A stretch of 64,000 nt of DNA from Terriglobia bacterium (GTDB lineage Bacteria > Acidobacteriota > Terriglobia > Terriglobales > Acidobacteriaceae): NCBI GenBank assembly GCA_020073215.1, contig JAIQFO010000009.1, positions 62,001-126,000 on the forward strand, read 5' to 3'. How positions within the stretch are numbered: the stretch's first letter is position 1; every line of letters starts with the position of its first letter. The notes under the pieces were generated by a model that was not told where the DNA came from, made no database searches, and was given only the letters and a program-made list of their open reading frames with translations. Below, one piece after another: positions 28,532 to 38,481 of this stretch. Both the position numbers and the translations under genes were made by a program.

Positions 28532-29527
28532 ATGAAGAAGAACGTGGCTGTGGTTTCCATGTTGCTCCTATTGCTTGCGTTTGCAGTGGCAGCCTGGGCG
28601 CAGGCCGCTCCCACCCCCCGCAAGAAGCGCATTGCGGTCATGGATTTTGATTACGCGACGGTTCACGCCGGTGTTTCCGAGATTTTCGGCCAGGATATCG
28701 ACATCGGCAAAGGTGTCGCCGACCTGTTGGTGACGGACCTGGTTAAGGACGGTTCCTATTCGATCATCGAGCGCAAGGCGCTGGACAAGATTTTGGCCGA
28801 GCAGAATTTTTCGAATAGTGATCGCGCCAATCCCGCGTCGGCGGCGAAGATCGGCAAACTGCTGGGGGTGGACGCCATTCTGGTCGGCAGCATCACGCAG
28901 TTTGGCAATGAGACCAAGAAACTCGGAATGGGTGGAGGAGGAGGAAACTGGCATGGCATTGGCGCCGGCTCCTTTGGACACAAGAATTCGAAGGCAATTG
29001 TCGGCCTGAGCGCTCGCCTCGTCGACATCGACACGGGTGAAGTCCTGGCCGTGGCCGAGGGTAAGGGTGAGTCGTCGCGCAGCAGTACATCCATGCTGGG
29101 CGGCGGCGGCAACTGGCACGGTTTTGGCGGCGGCGGCGTCAATTTCGGCAGCAGCGACTTCCAGAGCACCATCATAGGCGAAGCCACCAAGTTGGCGACC
29201 GATCAGCTCACCGTGGACGTGGTCGCCGGCAAGGATAAACTGCAGACGCGCACCATCGTCGTACAAGGACTGGTCGCGGCGGTGGATGGCGGCCAGGTGA
29301 TCCTGAACGTCGGCGCTAAGGCCGGAGTGAAAGTGGGGGACGAACTGAGCGTGGAGCGCGTGACCAGGGAGATCAAGGACCCCGCGACTGGACAGGTGTT
29401 GCGCCGGTTGAGTAACCAGGTCGGGGTGGTCAAGGTCACTGACGTGGACGATGTGTCTTCCGTGTGCACGGTGGTTTCCGGGTCGGGATTCAAGACCGGA
29501 GACGCGGTGAAGACCAAGACGCAGTAG
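28532..29527 (+). CDS. CsgG/HfaB-family exported protein
   Basis: 331 residues from the ATG at 28532, with a G-rich ribosome site shortly upstream. Signal peptide about 1-24 (SMLLLLLAFAVAAWAQA), with no lipobox Cys, so it is not a lipoprotein as CsgG is. The CsgG-type domain covers 35-230 (KRIAVMDFDYA, VADLLVTDLVKDGSYSIIER, GKLLGVDAILVGSITQF). Two glycine-rich loops repeat the same motif, GGGGGNWHGIG and GGGGNWHGFG. The last 90 residues form a beta domain like that of FlgT-C (VILNVGAKAGVKVGDELSVER). Likely part of an outer-membrane or periplasmic assembly. Confidence 0.85.
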   Translation: MKKNVAVVSMLLLLLAFAVAAWAQAAPTPRKKRIAVMDFDYATVHAGVSEIFGQDIDIGKGVADLLVTDLVKDGSYSIIERKALDKILAEQNFSNSDRANPASAAKIGKLLGVDAILVGSITQFGNETKKLGMGGGGGNWHGIGAGSFGHKNSKAIVGLSARLVDIDTGEVLAVAEGKGESSRSSTSMLGGGGNWHGFGGGGVNFGSSDFQSTIIGEATKLATDQLTVDVVAGKDKLQTRTIVVQGLVAAVDGGQVILNVGAKAGVKVGDELSVERVTREIKDPATGQVLRRLSNQVGVVKVTDVDDVSSVCTVVSGSGFKTGDAVKTKTQ

Positions 29528-29597
29528 AGAGTTCAGAAGTGCATTAAGCGGGTGTTTCGCCAGACGTTGAATGGAGCCTTACAGGCGTTTGCAGCCG

Positions 29598-30542
29598 CTA
29601 GAGTATCTTCTTCCCAAACGCCGAGAGTGCCAGCTCCACGGCCAAGTCGGCGGTCTGATTGCGCTCGTCGATGACAGGATTCACTTCCACGATTTCAAGA
29701 CTCAACATGCGCCCATGGTCGGCGATGATCTCCATCGCAAGGTGTGCCTCGCGATACGTAGCGCCGCCCCAAACGGGAGTCCCAACGCCGGGCGCGTCTT
29801 CGGGATCAATCCAGTCCATGTCAAGCGAGACGTGATAGCCGGCGGTGCCGTGTCCGGCCAAGCGCAGCGCTTCTTCCATGACCGCGCGCATGCCGCGTTC
29901 GTCGATGTCGCGCATGGTAAAGACTTGGACTCCGGATTTGCGGATGTTTTCTTTTTCAAAGTTGTCCACGTCGCGGATGCCGACCAGCACACAATTTTCC
30001 GGCCGTACTTTAGGAGAGAAGTCGTAGATCTTCCCCAGTTCGAAGGGAGGCAACCCCATGAGCGAGGCCAGCGGCATCCCGTGCACATTGCCGCTGGGAG
30101 AAGATTCGGGAGTGTTCATGTCGGTGTGGGCGTCAATCCAGAGCAGCCCGATCTTCTGGTTCTTGCGGCGGTAGAACTCGGCCACCCCTGACACCGTACC
30201 GGCGGCCACAGAGTGATCGCCGCCAAGAATCAGCGGAACTTTGCCGGCTTCGAGCGTCTTCAATACCAAATCGGCGCTCTTGCTGCAGGTGGCAGTGATT
30301 TCCTTGAGGTACTTGGCGTGGGCCGCCCCTTCCTTCTTCTGTTCGGGGAGGGCCACGGCGATGTTGCCGGCATCTTCGACAACGTGGCCGATGGCCTCAA
30401 GACGCGCGTCGAGTCCAGCTACTCGGACAGCCGAAGGCCCCATGTCAACGCCGCGGCGTGATTGGCCAAGATCCAGAGGAACCCCGATCACGCGAATCTG
30501 GCGCGGGGTAATGTTGGTGAACGAGGTGGTTCGTTGAGCCAT
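29598..30542 (-). CDS. rocF: Arginase
   Basis: 314 residues of the ureohydrolase fold. It splits arginine into ornithine and urea with two Mn ions. Metal motifs are GGDHS near 110, [15 protein letters not shown] and [22 protein letters not shown] is characteristic of arginases rather than agmatinases. Cytoplasmic. It follows asnS on the same strand, with a class B repeat between them. Confidence 0.94.
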   Translation of the reverse strand: MAQRTTSFTNITPRQIRVIGVPLDLGQSRRGVDMGPSAVRVAGLDARLEAIGHVVEDAGNIAVALPEQKKEGAAHAKYLKEITATCSKSADLVLKTLEAGKVPLILGGDHSVAAGTVSGVAEFYRRKNQKIGLLWIDAHTDMNTPESSPSGNVHGMPLASLMGLPPFELGKIYDFSPKVRPENCVLVGIRDVDNFEKENIRKSGVQVFTMRDIDERGMRAVMEEALRLAGHGTAGYHVSLDMDWIDPEDAPGVGTPVWGGATYREAHLAMEIIADHGRMLSLEIVEVNPVIDERNQTADLAVELALSAFGKKIL

Positions 30543-30548
30543 AGGAAA

Positions 30549-30621
30549 AGTTCTCAGTTCCCAGTTCCCGGTTCTCAGTGAAATCCAGTTCGCAGATTCT
30601 ACTGAGAACTGGGAACTGAGA
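30549..30621. repeat. Class B inverted repeat (7-base units, AGTTCTC type)
   Basis: Left arm 30549-30578 reads as 7-base units (AGTTCTC, AGTTCCC, AGTTCCC, GGTTCTC). Right arm 30598-30621 is the inverted form (ACTGAGA, ACTGGGA, ACTGAGA). Between asnS and the arginase gene. Confidence 0.8.
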
Positions 30622-30622
30622 T

Positions 30623-31948
30623 CTACGGATACAGCCGATGCAGCATGCGCGGGAAAGGAATCGTCTCCCGCACGTGCTCCAGACCGCAGATCCAGGCGAC
30701 GGCGCGCTCGATCCCCATGCCGAACCCGGAGTGAGGCACGCTGCCGTATTTGCGGAGATCAAGATACCACTTGAACGCTTCTTCGGGCAGATTGTGTTCG
30801 TGAATCCGCTGCACCAGCAAGTCGTGAGAGGCCGTGCGCTGCGAGCCGCCGATGATCTCGCCGTAGCCCTCGGGTGCTAACACATCCACGCAGAGAGCGA
30901 GTTCGGGGCGCTGCGGGTCCGGCTCCATGTAAAACGCTTTCACGCTCGCCGGGTAACGATGGACCATGACGGGCCGGTCGTACAGCGATGACAGGTAGGT
31001 TTCATCGGGCGAGCCCAGGTCTCCACCCCACTCAAACTTGTTTTCAAGCTTGCCTTGTGCGTGGCCTTCCTGCAACTTGCTGACGGCTTCATCGTAGGTG
31101 ATGCGCGGGAAAGGCGCCTCGACCTTCTCGAGCCTCGCAAGATCGCGGCCGATGATTTGTAAGTCAGGGCGGCGCCGCTCCAGACATCGCTTAACCAGAA
31201 AGGTAAGCAGGCCCTCGGCGAGTTCCATCAGGTCGTCAAGCGTGGCATAGGCGACTTCCGGTTCGACCATCCAGAATTCGGTCAGGTGGCGGCGGGTCTT
31301 CGATTTTTCGGCGCGGAAGGTTGGTCCGAACGAGTAAACTTTGCCGAGCGCCATCGCTGTAGCTTCAATGTAGAGCTGGCCGGACTGCGTGAGGTACGCC
31401 TGCTCTTCGAAGTAATCCACGGGGAAAAGCGTGGAGGTCCCTTCGCAAGCGGCGGGCGTCAGGATGGGAGGGTCGGTGAGCGTGAATCCGTTCGTGTCAA
31501 AAAAATCGCGGGCGGCACGAATAATTTCCGCGCGCACACGCAGAATAGAAGCCTGGCGCTGCGAACGCAGCCAGAGATGGCGGTGCTCCATCAGGAAGTC
31601 GACGCCGTGCTCTTTGGGAGTGATGGGGTAAGGCGTCGCCTCGGGCACGCGCTGCACGACCTCGACGTTCGACACGTCAAGCTCATAACCGCCGGGGGCG
31701 CGCTTATCGGCGCGGACCTTGCCTTCGACGATGACGCTCGATTCCTGGGTGAGCCCTTTAATGGCGTCGAAAACTTCGGGTGGAACGGCGTTCTTCGGGA
31801 CGACTCCCTGGATGACGCCCGATCCGTCGCGAAACTGCGGGAAAAGGAGCTTGCCGCTTTCGCGCAGGTTATAGAGCCATCCGCGGATGGTAACCGGCTG
31901 GCCGTCATGTTTGCCGATTTCTGCAATGGTGCTGATGGGTACTGGCAT
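30623..31948 (-). CDS. asnS: Asparaginyl-tRNA synthetase
   Basis: 441 residues, the usual size. N-terminal OB-fold anticodon-binding domain (about 15-100: [20 protein letters not shown]), then the class II catalytic domain. Motif 2 is [21 protein letters not shown] and motif 3 is [15 protein letters not shown]. The [11 protein letters not shown] form is typical of AsnRS rather than AspRS. Charges tRNA-Asn in the cytoplasm. Start ATG at 31948. Upstream lies a class C repeat. Confidence 0.95.
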   Translation of the reverse strand: MPVPISTIAEIGKHDGQPVTIRGWLYNLRESGKLLFPQFRDGSGVIQGVVPKNAVPPEVFDAIKGLTQESSVIVEGKVRADKRAPGGYELDVSNVEVVQRVPEATPYPITPKEHGVDFLMEHRHLWLRSQRQASILRVRAEIIRAARDFFDTNGFTLTDPPILTPAACEGTSTLFPVDYFEEQAYLTQSGQLYIEATAMALGKVYSFGPTFRAEKSKTRRHLTEFWMVEPEVAYATLDDLMELAEGLLTFLVKRCLERRRPDLQIIGRDLARLEKVEAPFPRITYDEAVSKLQEGHAQGKLENKFEWGGDLGSPDETYLSSLYDRPVMVHRYPASVKAFYMEPDPQRPELALCVDVLAPEGYGEIIGGSQRTASHDLLVQRIHEHNLPEEAFKWYLDLRKYGSVPHSGFGMGIERAVAWICGLEHVRETIPFPRMLHRLYP

Positions 31949-31963
31949 AAAGTCAAAACCATG

Positions 31964-32133
31964 AACCGCAGAGTACGCTGAGGGCGCAGAGAAAAGACGG
32001 CTTAAACCTTCCCTGCCTTACTGCGTTTGGTGCTATAAATCTGCCGCTTCGAAGTCTCTTCCCACAAGGAGCACGGGGACAGGGGAAAACCAGTCAAAAA
32101 AAGACTCTGCGAGCTCTGCGTACTCTGCGGTTG
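31964..32133. repeat. Class C inverted repeat (9-base units)
   Basis: Left arm 31964-31992 (CGCAGAGTA, CGCTGAGGG, CGCAGAGAA) and right arm 32103-32133 (CTCTGCGAG, CTCTGCGTA, CTCTGCGGT). Between asnS and the sugar isomerase gene. Confidence 0.75.
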
Positions 32134-32138
32134 AATTC

Positions 32139-32960
32139 CTATGAATCTTCCAGCCTCTGGAAGGTTGCGCTCACTTCTTCGCCGGGGTTCTTTCTATCTT
32201 CGCCGTCGATTTCCAGCAACAGGGGCGGCTTTTGCGGTGCGGTGCGCAGCAATTCCATCGTTTCTTTCCAATCGATCGATCCGCCGCCCGGCCAGAGGTG
32301 TGAATCTTTATCCTTGTTGTTGTCGTGCACGTGGGTCGAGCAGATGTGGTTTTTCAGGATGGCGAAGCCTTCGGGAATGCCCTCCATCATGTGAGAGTGA
32401 CCGCAATCGAAGCAAACCCCGATGTCGTCGAAATGCATGGTCTTGATGAACTCGACCAGCCGGTCGGGCGTGGACAGTTCGTTGGGAATGTTTTCCACCA
32501 GCACGCGGACGCCCAGCGGCTTGGCGAAAGCGCGCAAGTGCTCCACCGAGGTCATGGCCGCTTCGAACTTCTTTTCGTCGAAGGTGTCGTTGGGATTTCC
32601 GATGTGCTGCACCAGAAAGCGGAACGGAATATGCTCCGCAATTTCGAGTGAGCGTTTAATCTCGTCCATGGCGTCGACGCGGTGGGCGCGATCGGTCGAG
32701 GCAATGTTAACCGGCGGCCCGCCCGTGCGTCCCCACTCGTAGTCGGAATACAAAGGCGCATGCACCGAATTGAGCGGAATGCTGGTAGAGCGGAACCAGT
32801 CGGCGATTTCGCGCACATGCTGCTTGCGATTGGCGTAGTCGAAATGTTGGCGGGCGGCGAAGATTTCAATCGCCTGGGCTCCCGCCTTCACGAGCTCGTC
32901 GAGCAAGCCCGGATGCAGCCGTTCCTTGACATAGACGTATGTCGATACCGCCCTCAGCAT
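32139..32960 (-). CDS. Sugar phosphate isomerase/epimerase (AP-endonuclease 2/xylose-isomerase-like TIM barrel)
   Basis: 273 residues of the TIM-barrel family. Expected metal ligands are seen in order: VENIPNE (Glu near 158), FDCGHSHMM (Asp and His near 185-187), STHVHDN (His) and LLLEIDGE near the end (Glu). Members isomerise or epimerise sugars or cyclitols; the substrate cannot be told. Its ATG overlaps the stop codon of ggt (TGATG), so it is translationally coupled to it. Confidence 0.85.
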   Translation of the reverse strand: MLRAVSTYVYVKERLHPGLLDELVKAGAQAIEIFAARQHFDYANRKQHVREIADWFRSTSIPLNSVHAPLYSDYEWGRTGGPPVNIASTDRAHRVDAMDEIKRSLEIAEHIPFRFLVQHIGNPNDTFDEKKFEAAMTSVEHLRAFAKPLGVRVLVENIPNELSTPDRLVEFIKTMHFDDIGVCFDCGHSHMMEGIPEGFAILKNHICSTHVHDNNKDKDSHLWPGGGSIDWKETMELLRTAPQKPPLLLEIDGEDRKNPGEEVSATFQRLEDS

Positions 32961-34696
32961 CAGTACCCTACCGCCTTCCCATTGTTGCGTCCGTCGCTGG
33001 CTCCGAGGCGCTCGCCGGTTTTCGGGTCAATCATGATGCACTCGCCGTCTCCCCAAAAATGCTCGACCTTCAGCACGTGCCCCTTGGAACTGAGAACCTT
33101 CATTGTATCGGGAGAGAGGCGGTCCTCGACGAGAATTCCATCAGGGAGCCACTGATGATGAAACCGCGGTGCGTTGACCGCTTCTTGAATATCGAGCGAG
33201 AAATCCACCACGCCGATCAGAATATTGGCCACAGTGGTGATGATCGTAGGGCCGCCCGGCGAGCCAAGAACCAGGAAAAGCTTGCCGTTTTTGAGAACGA
33301 TAGTCGGCGTCATCGCCGACAGCGGACGCTTCCCCGGGCCGATAGCGTTAGCCGGCCCCTGGATGAGTCCGTAAGCGTTGGGGACACCTTGTTTCGCGGC
33401 AAAGTCGTCCATCTCGTCGTTGAGCAGGAAGCCAAGACCTTCGGCGGTGACGCGCGAGCCGAGCGAGTCGTTGAGCGTAGTGGTCACGGCAACCGCGTTG
33501 CCTGCGGCATCGACGACGGAATAGTGCGTAGTGTTCTCAGGCTCGCGAATGGCAACGGGACGAGACTGTGCAACGCGCTCCAGTTCAGCGAAGGCCGGGC
33601 GCTTCAGGTCCTTGCTCACGCTGGCGTGGGCGGGATCGATGGAGTCACGCCAGGCAGCGGCGTACTTCTTGTCGATGAGTTGCGCGACAGGAACTTTGGC
33701 GAAGTCTGGATCGCCCATGAAGTCGGCACGATCGTAGAAGGCGCGCCGGAACGCTTCCGCTTCAAGGTGGATGGCGCCGCCAGAGCGGTTGCCGAGCTTT
33801 GCGAGGTCGAAGCCTTCCAGGATGTTGAGAATTTCGATGAGCGCAACTCCGCCCGAAGATGGCGGCGGAGCGCTGATGATGTCATAGCCCCGATAGGTGC
33901 CGCGAACAGGCTCGCGTTCTTTGACTTCGTAGGCGGCCAGGTCGGTGGCAGTGACCAAGCCTCCGCCTTTGTGGATGGCGGCCGCCAGTTCGCGGGCCAT
34001 AGCGCCGTGGTAGAAGTCGTCGGGATTTTTGGCGATCCGTTCCAGCGTGCGGGCGAGATCGGGCTGCTTGAATAGTTCGCCGGGCTGGTAGTAGTTTCCG
34101 TCGCGCTGAAAAATGCGTTTCGATTCCGGAAACTGCGCGAGGTACTCATCTCGTTTCAGGTCCTGCGTGTCTTCGTAGGCGAGCGGGAAGCCGTCGCGGG
34201 CGAGCTTAATGGCGGGAGCAATCACTTTGTCCAGCGACAGCTTGCCGTATTTCTTCTCCGCGTAAACCAGCCCAGCCACGGAGCCGGGGACGCCCACGGA
34301 CCGGTACCCAACGACACTCGATTCTTTGTTGGACTCTGGCAGCACGTTGCCCTGCGCATCGAGATACATGTTTTCGGTAGCAGCGGCGGGCGCTTTTTCA
34401 CGGAAGTCGATAAAGTGAGTTTCGCCAGTGGCATTGCGGAGAAGCAGGAAGCCGCCTCCGCCAAGATTTCCAGCCTGGGGATGAACGACCGCGAGCGCAA
34501 AGCCGGTGGCCACGGCGGCATCGACCGCATTGCCTCCGGATTGCAGCATCTCAACCCCAGCGCGAGAGGCAAGCTCGTGGACGCTGGTGACGATGGCATG
34601 CGGAGCGTGCGTAGGACGCAGAGGCGCGGCCGCGACGGTCGAGGCGAATAAGGCGCACACACTGCAGAGAATCAGAAGATTACGTTGAATGCGCAT
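32960..34696 (-). CDS. ggt: Gamma-glutamyltransferase
   Basis: 578 residues, with a signal peptide at 1-24. The precursor cleaves itself into two subunits at a Thr, here Thr390 in NTTHYSVVD, as at Thr391 of the E. coli enzyme. Substrate-binding motifs are seen: GNAVDAAVATGFALAVVHPQ near 55, NLGGGGFLL, PPPSSGGVAL, and after the nucleophile TTLNDSLGSRV and SAMTPTIVL. It hydrolyses glutathione and transfers gamma-glutamyl groups in the periplasm. Coupled to the isomerase downstream. Confidence 0.95.
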   Translation of the reverse strand: MRIQRNLLILCSVCALFASTVAAAPLRPTHAPHAIVTSVHELASRAGVEMLQSGGNAVDAAVATGFALAVVHPQAGNLGGGGFLLLRNATGETHFIDFREKAPAAATENMYLDAQGNVLPESNKESSVVGYRSVGVPGSVAGLVYAEKKYGKLSLDKVIAPAIKLARDGFPLAYEDTQDLKRDEYLAQFPESKRIFQRDGNYYQPGELFKQPDLARTLERIAKNPDDFYHGAMARELAAAIHKGGGLVTATDLAAYEVKEREPVRGTYRGYDIISAPPPSSGGVALIEILNILEGFDLAKLGNRSGGAIHLEAEAFRRAFYDRADFMGDPDFAKVPVAQLIDKKYAAAWRDSIDPAHASVSKDLKRPAFAELERVAQSRPVAIREPENTTHYSVVDAAGNAVAVTTTLNDSLGSRVTAEGLGFLLNDEMDDFAAKQGVPNAYGLIQGPANAIGPGKRPLSAMTPTIVLKNGKLFLVLGSPGGPTIITTVANILIGVVDFSLDIQEAVNAPRFHHQWLPDGILVEDRLSPDTMKVLSSKGHVLKVEHFWGDGECIMIDPKTGERLGASDGRNNGKAVGY

Positions 34697-34765
34697 GGAT
34701 TAGACGGCGAAATACAAGTCCGCGAAACAATGAGGCTAGCCCAGCGCTCGCGGGGAGTCAAACCC

Positions 34766-34792
34766 GTGTGGCGCGGGCGCCCCGCCCGCGTT
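34766..34792. repeat. Class D hairpin
   Basis: GTGTGG followed by CGCGGGCG-CCC-CGCCCGCG. Near-identical to the copy inside ddl. Upstream of ggt. Confidence 0.75.
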
Positions 34793-34875
34793 CCCGTGTC
34801 CGCGCCACCGCGCTACGGAGAGGCAAAGAACACCGCTTCCCCAAAGAGAGCGCAGGCAGGTCCAGAGAAACGTGT

Positions 34876-35250
34876 TCAGGTTTTGCAGCGCTGGCGTGGC
34901 GCCCTGGTTTTCTTATTCTTCTTCTTTGGTGCTTTGGCAGCTACCAATTCGTACGACTGGCGAATGAGGGCTTCGAGTTCGTCAGAGGGTAGGACGTTCG
35001 TGTGTTCCAGAAGAATCCATTTATAGCGGCCGACATAAGGGGCTGGCGAGATGCCTTCGATTTCGAGGAGGTCGTGGAATTGGTCGGGGGCACATTTGAG
35101 GGTGATAGGGGCGAGGCTGCCTTCGGAGAGATCCACGATAGCGAAGATCTTGCCCCGCACTTTGAAGCAGAGGTTTTCGCCCCACTGCAGCTTCTCAGTC
35201 GTGTCGGGAAAAGAAAGGCAGAGTTTCCGGATCCAGTCGGCGTCTTGCAT
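34876..35250 (-). CDS. MmcQ/YjbR family protein
   Basis: 124 residues. The YjbR fold is recognisable from FPDTTEKLQWGENLCFKVRGKIFAI at the start, KCAPDQFHDLLEIEGI, then APYVGRYKWILLEHTNVLP. The C-terminus is a short Lys/Arg-rich tail (KKKNKKTRAPRQR). Proteins of this family have a double-winged DNA-binding-like fold, but their role is unproven. Single gene, not clearly part of an operon. Confidence 0.85.
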   Translation of the reverse strand: MQDADWIRKLCLSFPDTTEKLQWGENLCFKVRGKIFAIVDLSEGSLAPITLKCAPDQFHDLLEIEGISPAPYVGRYKWILLEHTNVLPSDELEALIRQSYELVAAKAPKKKNKKTRAPRQRCKT

Positions 35251-35286
35251 GGGGAGATGATAGCGTGTCGCACTCTGTCAGAAGCG

Positions 35287-35316
35287 GGCAAGAGCACGCG
35301 GGCAGGAGTGCCCGCG
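35287..35316. repeat. Class D hairpin, reverse orientation
   Basis: CGCGGGCA-GGAG-TGCCCGCG followed by CCACAC, the reverse complement of GTGTGG. Between the YjbR gene and the HtrA gene. Confidence 0.7.
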
Positions 35317-35325
35317 CCACACAAG

Positions 35326-36465
<1,140 letters not shown>

Positions 36466-36516
36466 CGTGGTTACTCCCTGAAAGCCTGCAGTTTGAATTC
36501 TAGCGAAAAGTGGGAT

Positions 36517-36638
36517 TTACCGCTGAGGACGCGGAGAAAATATACGATTCAGGCGTGGGTAGCCTCATCAGCCAAAGGAACACAGGTGAAATCAAATACA
36601 AGAAGATCTCTGCGTACTCGGCGTTCTCCGCGGTTCAA
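36517..36638. repeat. Class C inverted repeat, right arm reaching a coding end
   Basis: Left arm 36517-36540 (CCGCTGAGG, ACGCGGAGA) and right arm 36605-36638 (CTCTGCGTA, CTCGGCGTT, CTCCGCGGT). The right arm meets the stop codon of the hydantoinase B gene. Confidence 0.65.
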
Positions 36639-38332
36639 GCCTTTGCTCTGCCCCAGCCACCGCCGCCAGGCGATTCGATGCGCACCCTCTCCCCGGAACG
36701 CAGCCGAACACTGGTCTTGCCCGGAATTTCTTCCGAGGAACCGTCACGCCGGACGATCAAGGTGCGACCGGCACTGCCGTCGGTTCCTCCGGCCAGGCCG
36801 TAGGGTCCGCGAGAACGCCGGTCGGCCAGCAGAGTGACCTGGGCGTCGGTTAGGACTTCGATCTCGCGCACAATTCCGTCGCCACCGGTGTAGAGTCCGG
36901 CGCCTCCACTCCCGGAGCGAAAACAATATTGCCGCAGTCGTACCGGGTAGGCGTATTCGAGTGCCTCGGCCGGAGTGTTCAGGGAGTTGGTCATGTGGGT
37001 GTGAACGCCCGAGACTCCGTCTTTGGTCGAGCGCGCGCCCATGCCCCCCGCAATGGTCTCGTAATAAGCAAAGGGCTCGCCCGAGCGCGGATCGATGCCG
37101 CCGATGGTGAGGTTGTTCATGGTGCCGGCGGCGGCGGCCGGAATGCGCCCCGGAATCGCCTGTGCCAGCGCTTTAAGCAACACGTCGACAATCCGCTGCG
37201 AAGTTTCCACGTTGCCACCCGCCACGGCCGCCGGAGGCCTGGCGTTGACCACAGTTCCCGATGGCGCGATGACGCGGATGGGGCGCATGAGGCCCGATGT
37301 GGCGGGCACGTCTTCGCGGAGGAGGCAGCGAAAGACGTAGAAGCAGGCCGAATAGGTAATCGCCTCCACCGCGTTGATCGCGCCTTCGACTTGCGGCTCG
37401 CTGCCAGTGAAGTCGATGGTGACCTGAGCGGGCGGCCTCTTTCTCGACCCGGAAGAAGACGCAGCTAGCCGTGTCTCAGCCGGAGATTGTTTGCCGGTTG
37501 CGCGTGAGACGCTGAGAGTCACGGCGATGCGCACCGGTTTGTCTTCGACGCCATCGTTGTCGAGAAAGTCCTCCGCCTGGTAGCGGCCGGGCGGGATGGT
37601 GCCGAGGAAAGCGCGCATCATCTCTTCGGAATAGACGAGCAGATCGGCGGCCGCTCGCTGGGCGCGGGCGATTCCATAGCGCTCGCAAATTTCACGCAAG
37701 CGCTGGGCACCGGTCTGGCAGGCGGCGATCTGCGCTCCGAGGTCGCCTTCGCGTTCTTCCGGTGTGCGCACATTGTTAAGGAGCAGGGCCAGCACATCGC
37801 CGACCAGTTTTCCGCCGCGCATAATTTTGACCGGCGGAATGCGGAGCCCTTCCTGATAAATTTCGCGGCAGGGACCCATGGAGCCCGGGTAAGTTCCCCC
37901 CACATCGGCGTGGTGAGCGCGAGAAGCGACGTAGAAGTCGGGTGTTGTGTTGGGCGTGTGGGCACGGGCGACTCGCCCGTGCTGCCCCCGCCCGCCGCTC
38001 CTGGTCTTGCTGATGTAAACCGGCATCACCAACGTGATGTCCGGCAGGTGCGTGCCGCCGCGAAACGGATCATTCAGCATCACAACATCGCCGGGTTCGA
38101 GTTCGCACTCTTTCACAGCCGCGGCGACCGACATCGGCATGGAGCCCAAATGCACCGGCATGTGATCGCCCATGGCAATGACCTGTCCTGAGGAATCAAA
38201 GACAGCGCAAGAGTAGTCGCGCCGCTCCTTAATATTGGGAGAGAACGAAGTCCGGCGCAGCGCCGCCCCCATCTCTTCGGCGATCGAGTGGTACAGATTC
38301 TTGAATACCTCGAGTTCAACCGGATCACGCAT
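36635..38332 (-). CDS. Hydantoinase B/oxoprolinase family protein with an in-frame insertion
   Basis: 565 residues of the HyuB/acetone-carboxylase-beta-like family: EVFKNLYHSIAEEMG, RDYSCAVFDSSGQVIA, MLNDPFRGGTHLPDITL, SRAHHADVGG and SPGGGGWGRA at the end. Members work with an ATP-dependent HyuA partner to open 5-oxoproline or hydantoin rings; no HyuA is in the window. About 25 residues (SKTRSGGRGQHGRVARAHTP and a few more) separate DITLVMPVYI from FYVASRAHHADVGG, where family members have only a short loop. The DNA there contains a class D palindrome (37962-37982). Confidence 0.9.
   Translation of the reverse strand: MRDPVELEVFKNLYHSIAEEMGAALRRTSFSPNIKERRDYSCAVFDSSGQVIAMGDHMPVHLGSMPMSVAAAVKECELEPGDVVMLNDPFRGGTHLPDITLVMPVYISKTRSGGRGQHGRVARAHTPNTTPDFYVASRAHHADVGGTYPGSMGPCREIYQEGLRIPPVKIMRGGKLVGDVLALLLNNVRTPEEREGDLGAQIAACQTGAQRLREICERYGIARAQRAAADLLVYSEEMMRAFLGTIPPGRYQAEDFLDNDGVEDKPVRIAVTLSVSRATGKQSPAETRLAASSSGSRKRPPAQVTIDFTGSEPQVEGAINAVEAITYSACFYVFRCLLREDVPATSGLMRPIRVIAPSGTVVNARPPAAVAGGNVETSQRIVDVLLKALAQAIPGRIPAAAAGTMNNLTIGGIDPRSGEPFAYYETIAGGMGARSTKDGVSGVHTHMTNSLNTPAEALEYAYPVRLRQYCFRSGSGGAGLYTGGDGIVREIEVLTDAQVTLLADRRSRGPYGLAGGTDGSAGRTLIVRRDGSSEEIPGKTSVRLRSGERVRIESPGGGGWGRAKA
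37954..37983. repeat. Class D hairpin inside the hydantoinase B coding region
   Basis: GTGTGG followed by GCACGGGCGA-C-TCGCCCGTGC, a perfect 10-base stem. It is in frame in the gene and accounts for a basic, low-complexity insertion. Confidence 0.75.
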
Positions 38333-38359
38333 CTGCGTGACGAGTGTACGCCAAGGGTG

Positions 38360-38452
38360 AAGAAGTCAGAAGTAAGAAGTCCAATTGAAGAAGTAGCCCT
38401 GGATCGGTGCGGCGGTTGAGTTTTTACTTCTTCATTTGACTTCTGACTTCTG
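38360..38452. repeat. Class B inverted repeat (7-base units, GAAGTCA type)
   Basis: Left arm 38360-38393 (GAAGTCA, GAAGTAA, GAAGTCC) and right arm 38422-38452 (TTACTTC, TTCATTTGACTTC, TGACTTC). It fills the divergent region between the hydantoinase B gene and sppA, so it is not simply a terminator. Confidence 0.8.
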
Positions 38453-38481
38453 CAATGTCCCGGTGCTACACTCATCTGGTT

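Noticed and set aside
32939..34075. A 378-codon open frame on plus
   Set aside because: Antisense to ggt; no ribosome site or domain.
38360..38452. Class B repeat as a terminator
   Set aside because: It lies between divergent genes, so no transcript would need ending there.
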